In this document: positions 1 through 5,812 of the stretch, piece by piece
Layout of the letters: every line of letters begins with the position of its first letter
How positions within the stretch are numbered: position 1 is the first letter of the stretch
Assembly: GCA_017935825.1 (NCBI GenBank)
Contig: JAGBGW010000266.1
Span: 1-14,903 of the forward strand
Length of the DNA stretch: 14,903 nucleotides
Reading direction: 5' to 3'
DNA from: Clostridia bacterium
GTDB lineage: Bacteria > Bacillota > Clostridia > Christensenellales > Maliibacteriaceae
The notes under the pieces: generated by a model
Told to the model about the DNA's origin: nothing
Database searches by the model: none
The model's input: only the letters and a program-made list of their open reading frames with translations
Program-made: the position numbers and the translations under genes

Positions 1-28
1 AGAGTATGACGTATTTGCAGTTTGTTTG

Positions 29-37
29 TGGTATAAT
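29..37 (+). promoter_or_regulatory. Extended -10 promoter for the ABC ATPase gene
   Basis: A perfect TATAAT lies at 32-37, preceded by TG at 29-30, which makes an extended -10 element. There is no good -35 at the normal distance; the TTGCAG at 15-20 is only 11 bases away. Transcription would start near 44, about 33 bases before the ATG at 77. This suggests the ATPase gene has its own promoter and is not only an internal gene of an upstream operon. Confidence 0.55.
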
Positions 38-76
38 GTTGTTAACAAAAGTTTTTAGGATGAAAGGCACATTCCC

Positions 77-865
77 ATGCAAAGCACACCATTTTTGCAA
101 GTCCGCCATGCGGCAAAGTCCTTCGGCGCTGTGCAGGCGCTGGAAGATTGCTCCATCACATTATATGGGGGCCAGATCCACGCGCTTGTGGGCGGCAACG
201 GCGCAGGAAAGTCCACTTTGGTGGAACTGATCGCAGGCAACGAGCGCCCCGACCGCGGCGAGTTTTTTGTGGAAGGCGAGCGCGTGCGTATCACCTCGCC
301 CCGTGCCGCAAGCAGTTACGGCATCGGCGTGGTATATCAGAATCTTGCACTGGTCAATGCGCTGGATGTTTCCGCCAACGTTTTTCTTGGAAGGGAAGAG
401 GTGTACGGCGGCTTTTTCAAATGGCTGGGTGTTTTGAACAATCGCCGCATGCGGCAGGAGACCATTGAGGAGCTGGACAGGCTTCACGTCACCATCCCCG
501 ATGTGGATGCCCGTGTGGTCAACATGTCAGGCGGTCAGCGCCAGTGCATCGCCTGTGCAAGAGCGCTGATGAACGGCGCCAAAATTCTTTTGATGGACGA
601 ACCCACCGCCGCCCTTGGCGTACGGGAAGCCGCACAGGTGATGGACCTGATGCGCCGCTGCCGCGACGAAGGCTCCGCCGTCATGCTCATCAGCCACAAT
701 ATGGAAGACGTCTTCCGCCTGTCGGATAAGATCACCGTGCTGCGCCTTGGCAAATCCATCGCCACGGTCAATACCACAGACGTCACACCTGATTATATTG
801 TGGGATTGATCACAGGCGCGATCGCACCGAAGGAAGAACACAGGCAGAGCAATGAATTGCCCTGA
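77..865 (+). CDS. Sugar-type ABC transporter ATP-binding protein (FrcA/RbsA-like, single domain)
   Basis: This 262-residue protein is the cytoplasmic ATPase that would power a carbohydrate ABC importer. Visible motifs are Walker A (G39-T47, ending GKST), Q-loop Q88, the signature SGGQR at 151-155, Walker B ILLMDEP at 170-176 with catalytic E175, and the switch histidine H207. The length matches one ATPase domain of the FrcA type, not the tandem two-domain RbsA/MglA type. The ATG at 77 is supported by AAAGG about 9 bases upstream. No permease or binding-protein gene is present in the window, so its partners are either upstream or encoded elsewhere. The last codons (SNELP-stop) lie in the first ATGAATTG unit of a hairpin repeat array, so the C-terminal tail appears to have been replaced or extended by that element. 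The sugar substrate cannot be read from the sequence. Confidence 0.9.
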   Translation: MQSTPFLQVRHAAKSFGAVQALEDCSITLYGGQIHALVGGNGAGKSTLVELIAGNERPDRGEFFVEGERVRITSPRAASSYGIGVVYQNLALVNALDVSANVFLGREEVYGGFFKWLGVLNNRRMRQETIEELDRLHVTIPDVDARVVNMSGGQRQCIACARALMNGAKILLMDEPTAALGVREAAQVMDLMRRCRDEGSAVMLISHNMEDVFRLSDKITVLRLGKSIATVNTTDVTPDYIVGLITGAIAPKEEHRQSNELP

Positions 866-953
866 TGGACATGAATTGGCTGCGCCATGAATTGCACCTG
901 TGGTGCATGAATTGCCCCTTTCGGGGCGTAATGTTTTGTCGGGACTTCGTCCC
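852..953 (+). repeat. Left hairpin array of the four-helix-bundle cassette
   Basis: Short hairpins are joined by the spacer ATGAATTG. They are TGGC/GCCA at 877-887, GCACC-TGT-GGTGC at 894-906, GCCCC-TTTC-GGGGC at 914-927 and GGGAC-TTC-GTCCC at 941-953. A further ATGAATTG starts at 852, inside the end of the ABC ATPase gene. The inner end (928-953) is an inverted, near-identical copy of 1375-1400 on the other side of the cassette. Confidence 0.8.
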
Positions 954-967
954 AATGGAAGATATTA

Positions 968-999
968 AAAAGACAGAGAAGTTTAATTCTCTGTCTTTT
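968..999. terminator. Bidirectional terminator between the left array and the four-helix-bundle gene
   Basis: A perfect 13-base-pair stem (968-980 with 987-999) encloses a GTTTAA loop. It has A-runs and T-runs at its two ends, so it can work in both directions. It lies directly after the stop codon of the minus-strand gene at 1002 and downstream of the plus-strand ABC ATPase. Confidence 0.75.
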
Positions 1000-1001
1000 C
1001 T

Positions 1002-1361
1002 TTATTCATTTTGATTGGATTTTGCGGTGTTGATGGATGCAATCAACATTTTTCTGATTTTGCTGCACTGTGCAAACATGATGTCATATTCGCTTTTTGA
1101 AATCATATTTGTGTGTTGAAACAAATCCAGCCAATAGTCAGTTTCATAACACTCTTTCAATGCAATTTGAAATTTGTTGATGAAATCTGCTTTGCTGGAA
1201 GCATAATTTGCTTCGTGAATGTTAGCACCAATGCTCGTGCCACTGCGCAAAAGTTGGTTAAGCAAAATATTGCTCTTGCGATGTTCCTGAATGAATGTAC
1301 ATAAATTCACAATATCAATCGCAAATCGCTTGGATAGAGTGATCAAAAGATTATCCTTCAT
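1002..1361 (-). CDS. Four-helix-bundle protein (TIGR02436 / S23 intervening-sequence family)
   Basis: This 119-residue, all-helical protein has the family pattern: an N-terminal helix with FAIDIVNL, then LLNQLLRSGTSIGANIHEA, then KADFINKFQIALKECYETDYWL. Relatives are encoded in 23S rRNA intervening sequences and are structurally related to the accessory protein Avd of diversity-generating retroelements; their cellular function is generally unknown. The start is placed at 1361 because AGGGTGG sits about 7 bases upstream. A longer reading to 1397 would translate the flanking hairpin repeat. The ribosome binding site lies at the inner edge of that repeat. No clear promoter is visible upstream. 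The stop is followed directly by a strong hairpin terminator. The gene sits between inverted hairpin arrays and separates two convergent genes, which suggests insertion as a unit. Confidence 0.85.
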   Translation of the reverse strand: MKDNLLITLSKRFAIDIVNLCTFIQEHRKSNILLNQLLRSGTSIGANIHEANYASSKADFINKFQIALKECYETDYWLDLFQHTNMISKSEYDIMFAQCSKIRKMLIASINTAKSNQNE

Positions 1362-1370
1362 GGCAAGCCA

Positions 1371-1490
1371 CCCTGGGGCGAAGCCCCGCCAAAACATTAC
1401 GACGCGACAGCGTCAATTCATGGAGCGAAGCGAGAAATCATGACACAACGTGTCAATTCATGCCCGTAAGGGCAATTCATTCTTCATTCC
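1371..1490 (-). repeat. Right hairpin array of the four-helix-bundle cassette
   Basis: This is the inverted counterpart of the array at 852-953. On the plus strand it contains GGGGC-GAA-GCCCC (1375-1387), GACGC-GACA-GCGTC (1401-1414), a mirror-symmetric GAGCGAAGCGAG unit (1423-1434), GACAC-AAC-GTGTC (1442-1454) and GCCC-GTAA-GGGC (1462-1473). Most are joined by CAATTCATG. The outer edge reaches the stop codon of the kinase gene at 1484-1486. Confidence 0.8.
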
Positions 1491-2278
1491 TCATCCACAT
1501 AATACGGACGCATATCTTCGGGTTTTCCGCCTAGATCGATGATATCGTTGTCGGGGAAGGATTCCAGATACAGGTCAGCAGGACCCATATTGGTGATGAT
1601 GCGTGCGGTGGCGGCAAGGTCGCTTCGGTTGAAGAACTCCAGTGCTGCCTCGGGGGTCATGCCATTGCGGATCTTTCGTGCCACGGCGCGGTGACGCAGA
1701 TTTTCCACCTTGCTCATCATTGCAATGCGGTAGTCGGCAAGCGCCTGCACATCCGCCCAACGATTTTTGCCATAGAGCATCCAAAGCCCCTCCACCATGA
1801 CGATGTTGGCGTTGATGTGGATTTGGTCGTCCACGGGATCGTGAAGGGTTCTGTCGTAGATGGGGCACAGCACATTTTCCCCTGCGCGGATGGCGGTGAG
1901 CTTGGAATGGAGTTTTTCCACATCGAAGGTCTCCACCCAGCCTTTGACGGTGCGCATCTTCTGCATCTTCCCGTCCACTTCCATGTCGTGGGAAAGCAGA
2001 TATTCGTTGGAAAAATGGAAGCCGTCCAGACCCAGTGCCTGAATGGGTTCAACCCCCTCCAGCTCACGGGACAGCTTTTCAAGATATGCAAACGTGACAG
2101 ACTTACCCGAGCCGATGGGTGCGCCCAAAAACACAACAATGCGGCGCCCCTTTTGCTTTTGCAGGGCAGTAAGTCGATGCAGAAGGGGAATAAAAATGTT
2201 TTCTACGCTGTCTTTGGAAAACTGCACAGGCAGCTGCAATGTATCGATGGAAAGTGTCGTATTGATAAATTCTTTCAT
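1484..2278 (-). CDS. P-loop nucleoside/nucleotide kinase family protein (FrcK/YggC-like)
   Basis: This 264-residue protein belongs to the uridine kinase/pantothenate kinase-like P-loop superfamily. It carries Walker A GAPIGSGKS at 52-60, the substrate/metal motif DGFH at 85-88, YDR at 141-143 and VEG at 162-164, and ends in an acidic tail. Its closest known type appears to be the YggC/FrcK group, often annotated only as nucleoside triphosphate hydrolase. In rhizobia frcK lies in the fructose ABC operon frcBCAK. A FrcA-like ATPase lies just across the intergenic cassette here, so a sugar or nucleoside kinase role is plausible but unproven. I chose the ATG at 2278 because conserved sequence begins there; the frame stays open upstream to 2458 through a promoter and terminator and is unlikely to be translated. 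The ribosome binding site is weak (GGGA, about 10 bases). The stop codon TGA lies in the edge of the hairpin repeat. Confidence 0.8.
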   Translation of the reverse strand: MKEFINTTLSIDTLQLPVQFSKDSVENIFIPLLHRLTALQKQKGRRIVVFLGAPIGSGKSVTFAYLEKLSRELEGVEPIQALGLDGFHFSNEYLLSHDMEVDGKMQKMRTVKGWVETFDVEKLHSKLTAIRAGENVLCPIYDRTLHDPVDDQIHINANIVMVEGLWMLYGKNRWADVQALADYRIAMMSKVENLRHRAVARKIRNGMTPEAALEFFNRSDLAATARIITNMGPADLYLESFPDNDIIDLGGKPEDMRPYYVDEE

Positions 2279-2329
2279 GGCAAAAAAATCCCATCCGTAT
2301 ATATTTTTGACGTACAAATCGTTATAGCT

Positions 2330-2359
2330 ATTGTACACAATATGCCCATCCCATGGCAA
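2330..2359 (-). promoter_or_regulatory. Promoter of the kinase gene
   Basis: On the minus strand, TTGCCA (2354-2359) and TACAAT (2330-2335) are separated by 18 bases, each matching the consensus at 5 of 6 positions. The start would be near 2323, about 45 bases before the ATG at 2278. It follows the terminator of the upstream minus-strand operon, so the kinase is probably transcribed independently. Confidence 0.6.
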
Positions 2360-2379
2360 GGAAATTTTGTGGAAAATAC

Positions 2380-2407
2380 AAAAAGCAGAGCTTATGCTCT
2401 GCTTTTT
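2380..2407 (-). terminator. Terminator after the GtrA-family gene
   Basis: A 12-base-pair stem (2380-2391 with 2396-2407) with a four-base loop is followed by a T-tract on the minus strand. It starts 8 bases after the stop codon of the GtrA-family gene and closes the reductase-GtrA operon. Confidence 0.85.
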
Positions 2408-2414
2408 GCATTTC

Positions 2415-2831
2415 TTACGATTTCTTCTCTCCAAACGCGAAAAACTTTTGCCCCACAAAATTGAGGATGATGTAGATAACGTTGGAGAAGATCAGCATCA
2501 GGCTTGTCCATGTTTCGCCCGATACAAACGAGGGAGGGGTGATTTGATCAAGCCGTGGTTTAAGCAGCACGTAGGAAAGTACATAGCATACCGAGATGTT
2601 CAAAATAAACTTCGGTACCGCCTTTTTGTGCGCAAGGTCCTCCCGTTTGAAGGTAAAGCGGCGGTTCAGAAGGTAGGTGTAAACCGCGCCGAATACCATG
2701 GTCACCGCACTGATGGACCAGTAGCCGATGCCTGCGTAGGGAAGCAGGAAGGACAGCACCCAGCAGATGGCAGTATTGCTGCCGCCGATCAAAAGATAGC
2801 GAAACACTTCGCTTTCAAACAGCTTTTTCAT
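2415..2831 (-). CDS. GtrA family membrane protein
   Basis: This is a 138-residue integral membrane protein with four predicted transmembrane segments and the GtrA-family landmarks: an N-terminal RYLLIGGSNT, the NRRFTF motif after the second segment, and a C-terminal NFVGQKFFAF. GtrA proteins are thought to help move lipid-linked sugars across the membrane for polysaccharide or cell-wall glycosylation. The ATG at 2831 overlaps the TGA of the upstream reductase gene (ATGA), which indicates translational coupling. The usual partner of a GtrA protein is a glycosyltransferase, but here the coupled neighbour is an aldo/keto reductase. A longer reading to 2882 would overlap the reductase more and lacks family similarity. 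The true substrate is not visible. Confidence 0.85.
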   Translation of the reverse strand: MKKLFESEVFRYLLIGGSNTAICWVLSFLLPYAGIGYWSISAVTMVFGAVYTYLLNRRFTFKREDLAHKKAVPKFILNISVCYVLSYVLLKPRLDQITPPSFVSGETWTSLMLIFSNVIYIILNFVGQKFFAFGEKKS

Positions 2832-3796
2832 CGGTTGTAAGCAAAGCGGTCCACGGGCAGACGCTTGTAGATGGCATCGCATTTTTCAAGAATATCCGCA
2901 GGCAGTGCAGGCAATTGCATCGCTTCCACATTGCCGCGCAATTGCTCGGGACGGCTCACGCCGCAGATGACGGAGGTAACGTCCGCATAGCGGTTGCTCC
3001 AGCAAAGGGCAAGCTGCAAAAGGGAAAGTCCGCATTCTTTGGCGATTTTTTCAAGTTCATCTGCCGCACGAAGGTTATCTTCGGAATAATAGCGCGCTTT
3101 ATAACGGGGATTCATGGAAAAACGGGTGTGCTCGGGCATATTGCCGTTTGTGTACTTGCCCGTCAGAAGTCCTGCCGCAAGCGGATTGTAGATGCAAAGC
3201 GCCATGGGGTGGGCATGCAGGAAGGGGATAAGCTCCGCTTCGATACCACGGGTGACGGGGTTCAAAACATTCTGCGTGACCCCGGGCGCGTTAAAGCCGT
3301 ATTTTTCGCACACATGCAGGATATCCGCCATCTGCCATGCGGCATGGTTGGACACGCCGATGTAGCGGATTTTGCCCTGCTTGACCAGCGTGTCCAGAGT
3401 CTGCATGGTCTCAAAGAAATCCGTGTGGTAGTCGGGCTTGTGCATGTAGTAGATATCGATGTAGTCCGTCTGCAAACGGGAAAGGCTTGCATCCACCTGC
3501 TTTAAAATGGTGCCGCGGGAAAGACCTGTATCGTAAAGCCCTTCACCCATATCGATGCCCACTTTGGAGGCAAGGATCACCTGATCCCGATGATTTTTCA
3601 GCCAGCGGCCAACCACTTCTTCTGTCACACCGCCGTTATAGACGTTGGCGGTATCAAAAAAATTCACACCCAGGTCCAGCGCTTCATCCATGATGCGGAC
3701 GGCGTCTTTTTCCTCCGTCTGTCCGCCAAACATCATCGTGCCCAAACAAAGGCGGGATACTTCCAGATTGGTTTTGGGGAAATATGTATATTCCAT
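2828..3796 (-). CDS. Aldo/keto reductase (YajO/Tas-like, about 320 residues)
   Basis: This 322-residue NAD(P)H-dependent oxidoreductase has a TIM-barrel fold. The catalytic tetrad is visible as D48, Y53, K78 and H119 in FDTANVY, LASKVG and YMHKPD. SNHAAWQ and the C-terminal half with TSVICGVSRPEQL, which usually form the cofactor pocket, are also present. The start is set by GGAGG 7 bases upstream of the ATG at 3796. The gene is the first of a two-gene operon and overlaps the GtrA-family gene by four bases. A divergent aldo/keto reductase of another subfamily starts 128 bases away. The physiological carbonyl substrate cannot be inferred. Confidence 0.9.
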   Translation of the reverse strand: MEYTYFPKTNLEVSRLCLGTMMFGGQTEEKDAVRIMDEALDLGVNFFDTANVYNGGVTEEVVGRWLKNHRDQVILASKVGIDMGEGLYDTGLSRGTILKQVDASLSRLQTDYIDIYYMHKPDYHTDFFETMQTLDTLVKQGKIRYIGVSNHAAWQMADILHVCEKYGFNAPGVTQNVLNPVTRGIEAELIPFLHAHPMALCIYNPLAAGLLTGKYTNGNMPEHTRFSMNPRYKARYYSEDNLRAADELEKIAKECGLSLLQLALCWSNRYADVTSVICGVSRPEQLRGNVEAMQLPALPADILEKCDAIYKRLPVDRFAYNR

Positions 3797-3834
3797 AGAA
3801 TAACCTCCCGTATTAAAATCGCATTGTTTTTCCT

Positions 3835-3863
3835 ATTATACAACAGTTTCCCACTGGACGAAA
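3835..3863 (-). promoter_or_regulatory. Promoter of the minus-strand aldo/keto reductase
   Basis: A perfect minus-strand TATAAT (3835-3840) has a weak -35, TTTCGT (3858-3863), at 17 bases. The start would be near 3828, about 32 bases before the ATG at 3796. Confidence 0.55.
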
Positions 3864-3883
3864 CAACCATTGCAGGATAAAAT
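3855..3883 (+). promoter_or_regulatory. Promoter of the plus-strand aldo/keto reductase
   Basis: TGGACG (3855-3860) and TAAAAT (3878-3883) are spaced by 17 bases. The -35 overlaps the -35 of the divergent reductase promoter, so the two promoters share sequence and may be regulated together. Confidence 0.45.
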
Positions 3884-3924
3884 AGTGGTGAAGAACCAAT
3901 CCAAATTCAAATGGAGGTAGAGAT

Positions 3925-4773
3925 ATGAAATCCATCACCGATACCTTTACTCTGAGCAATGGCTACAAAATGCCCTGCCTTGGTTACGGCACCTGGCAGA
4001 CCCCCGACGGTCAGGTGGCAGTGGACAGCGTAAAAGAAGCGCTGCGCGTTGGCTACCGTCACATCGACGGCGCTGCTGCCTACAACAACGAAGAGTGCGT
4101 TGGCCGCGGCATCAAAGAAAGCGGCGTGGCACGCGAGGATATCTTCATCACCAGCAAGCTTTGGAACGACGAGCGCGGTTATGACACCACCCTTCGTGCA
4201 TTTGACAAGACCATGAGCGATCTGGGCCTTGAGTACCTTGACCTTTATCTGATCCACTGGCCCGCATCTTCCTCCCGTTTTGACAATTGGGAAGAGCTGA
4301 ACCTTGGCACCTGGCGCGCAATGACCGAGCTTTACAAGGCAGGCCGCATCCGTTCCATCGGCGTTTCCAATTTCCATGAGCACCATCTGCGTGCACTGAT
4401 GGAAACCGAAGTTCGCCCCATGGTCAACCAGATCGAGTTCCACCCCGGTCAGATGCAGGAAGAGCTTGTTTCCTACTGCAAGGCGAACGACATTCTTGTA
4501 CAGGCATGGAGCCCCCTGGGTCAGGGCAACCTGATCGGTCATGAGACCATCACCACCATGGCAGAAAAGTACGGCAAGTCCCCTGCACAGCTGATCCTGC
4601 GCTGGGTCCTGCAAAACGGCGTTGTACCGCTTTCCAAGTCCATCACCCCCTCCCGTATTGCTGAGAATGCACAGATCTTCGACTTTGAGATCGCAGAGGA
4701 TGATATGGCAACGATTTGCGCAATGCCCTACGTCGGCGGCTCCGGCCTGCATCCCGACGAGATCAAGTTCTGA
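3925..4773 (+). CDS. Aldo/keto reductase (2,5-diketo-D-gluconate reductase-like)
   Basis: This 282-residue reductase belongs to the shorter AKR group that includes 2,5-diketo-D-gluconic acid reductases and methylglyoxal reductases. The catalytic tetrad is D48, Y53, K78 and H111 in YRHIDGAAAY, ITSKLW and LIHWP. SNF occurs near residue 148, and the cofactor-binding VPLSKSITPSRI segment is near residue 233. GGAGG at 3913-3917 lies 7 bases before the ATG. The gene appears monocistronic, with a terminator directly downstream. It diverges from the longer reductase. Codon use is more strongly biased than in its neighbours (many GGC, ACC, ATC and CTG), consistent with good expression. The precise substrate is unknown. 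Confidence 0.9.
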   Translation: MKSITDTFTLSNGYKMPCLGYGTWQTPDGQVAVDSVKEALRVGYRHIDGAAAYNNEECVGRGIKESGVAREDIFITSKLWNDERGYDTTLRAFDKTMSDLGLEYLDLYLIHWPASSSRFDNWEELNLGTWRAMTELYKAGRIRSIGVSNFHEHHLRALMETEVRPMVNQIEFHPGQMQEELVSYCKANDILVQAWSPLGQGNLIGHETITTMAEKYGKSPAQLILRWVLQNGVVPLSKSITPSRIAENAQIFDFEIAEDDMATICAMPYVGGSGLHPDEIKF

Positions 4774-4784
4774 TATCGCAAGAG

Positions 4785-4815
4785 AAAAAGAAGGCAGTTT
4801 ACCTGCCTTCTTTTT
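4785..4815 (+). terminator. Terminator after the plus-strand aldo/keto reductase
   Basis: A stem of GAAGGCAG with CTGCCTTC around a TTTAC loop extends into A and T runs, for 13 pairs in all (4785-4797 with 4803-4815), and then continues into T. It lies 12 bases after the stop codon. Confidence 0.9.
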
Positions 4816-4834
4816 TGTATGGAAAAGCATAAAA

Positions 4835-4926
4835 GGTTCCCTCTTGGAGGGCACTCCAGAGTGGTCTCTCTTGCTGCGATGCAGCAATTCACCTTCAGCT
4901 GTCATCGCAGGTGACTGAGGGAGTAT
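4835..4926. repeat. Multi-hairpin intergenic repeat (MITE-like), possibly degenerate
   Basis: This noncoding stretch has terminal TCCCTC (4838-4843) matched by GAGGGA (4917-4922). Inside are four further short hairpins: CCCTC-TTG-GAGGG (4839-4851), CACTC-CA-GAGTG (4852-4863), TTGCTGC-GAT-GCAGCAA (4871-4887) and CACCT paired with AGGTG (4890-4913). From memory it resembles a repeat family common in gut clostridia that starts with CCCTC and ends with GACTGAGGGAG. No transposase is present. Confidence 0.55.
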
Positions 4927-4933
4927 ACACCTC

Positions 4934-4962
4934 TTGCACAAACAACAAACTTGTGCCACAAT
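4934..4962 (+). promoter_or_regulatory. Promoter and possible operator of the PHP-endonuclease IV-dehydrogenase operon
   Basis: TTGCAC (4934-4939) and CACAAT (4957-4962) are separated by 17 bases, with TG at 4954-4955 as an extended -10. Between them GCACAA (4936-4941) and TTGTGC (4951-4956) form an inverted repeat with a 9-base spacer, a possible repressor site. The start would be near 4969, before AAGGAG at 4985-4990. Confidence 0.45.
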
Positions 4963-4996
4963 CAATGCATCAGCATGAAGAAACAAGGAGAATCGC

Positions 4997-5812
4997 ATGA
5001 TCCCTTACGCAAGTTTACATAACCACACCAATTTTGCCGACGGCAAGCATTCCCCCGATGAAATGGTGGAAGCGGCATATCGGGCAGGCTTTGCCTGCTT
5101 CGGTATCTCCGAGCACGCCACCATGGACCATGCACCCGAGGACGGATTAAAAGTCCGCGACATGGGTCTTTATGAATCCATCATGCGTGATTTGCAGGCA
5201 CAGTACAAAGGTAAAATGGACGTTGCCGTGGGCATCGAGCAGGATATCTTCGGTCGTCCCATCGATCGGGACTATGATTACATCATCGGTTCCGTCCACT
5301 TTGTGAAAAAAGACGGCAAGTTCCTTTGCATCGACCGCATGCCTGAGCTGTTTGATTCCCATGTGCAGAATCACTTCGGCGGCGACGTCTATGCCATGGT
5401 GGAGGAATACTTTGCCACCGTTGCCCGTGTCCATGCGGAAACGGGTTGCCACATCATCGGGCACTTCGACCTGATCACCAAGTTCAATGAAAACGGCATC
5501 CGCTTTGATGTGAACCATCCCCGTGTGCAGGCGGCAGCAAACCGTGCACTGGATCGGCTGATCCCCACAGGTGCGATCTTCGAGATCAACACAGGCGCCA
5601 TCACCCGTGGTTACCGCAAAAGCCCCTACCCCGATGAAAGCTTTCTTCGTGTGCTGAACGAGCGTGGCGCAAAGATCATTTTGAGCGCCGATGCCCACCA
5701 TAAAGATTGGGTGCCGCTGCACTTTGACCTTGCGGCACAGCATGCAAAGCACTGCGGCTATAAGACCGTCATGACGTGGAAAGACGGAGCCTTCGTGGAG
5801 GTGGAACTGTGA
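4997..5812 (+). CDS. PHP-domain histidinol-phosphatase (HisJ family)
   Basis: This 271-residue PHP-fold metallophosphoesterase is likely a histidinol-phosphate phosphatase (histidine biosynthesis) or a relative. The metal-binding motifs are HNHTNFADG (H8, H10, D15), SEH (H40), GIEQD (E81), GSVHF (H101), GHFD (H156, D158) and SADAHH (D232, H234). The length and motif order match HisJ/HisK-type enzymes. AAGGAG at 4985-4990 sets the start. It is the first gene of a three-gene operon and overlaps the endonuclease IV gene by four bases (GTGA). No other histidine biosynthesis gene is nearby, so the substrate is less certain than the fold. Confidence 0.85.
   Translation: MIPYASLHNHTNFADGKHSPDEMVEAAYRAGFACFGISEHATMDHAPEDGLKVRDMGLYESIMRDLQAQYKGKMDVAVGIEQDIFGRPIDRDYDYIIGSVHFVKKDGKFLCIDRMPELFDSHVQNHFGGDVYAMVEEYFATVARVHAETGCHIIGHFDLITKFNENGIRFDVNHPRVQAAANRALDRLIPTGAIFEINTGAITRGYRKSPYPDESFLRVLNERGAKIILSADAHHKDWVPLHFDLAAQHAKHCGYKTVMTWKDGAFVEVEL

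Noticed and set aside
1362..1397. Longer start for the four-helix-bundle protein at 1397
   Set aside because: It would translate the hairpin repeat (MFWRGFAPGWLA) and lacks a ribosome binding site, while 1361 has AGGGTGG well placed.
1371..1490. Repeated CAATTCATG units considered as a CRISPR array
   Set aside because: The units are too short, the intervals are themselves hairpins of 12-14 bases, not unique spacers, and no cas genes are near.
2279..2458. Sixty-codon N-terminal extension of the kinase
   Set aside because: The stretch contains the kinase promoter and the terminator of the preceding operon, and conserved family sequence begins at the later ATG.
3907..4998. Long minus-strand open frame (363 codons) opposite the aldo/keto reductase
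   Set aside because: It is antisense to a gene with complete catalytic motifs and a good ribosome binding site, and its translation shows no recognisable domain; such frames arise from GC-rich codon bias.
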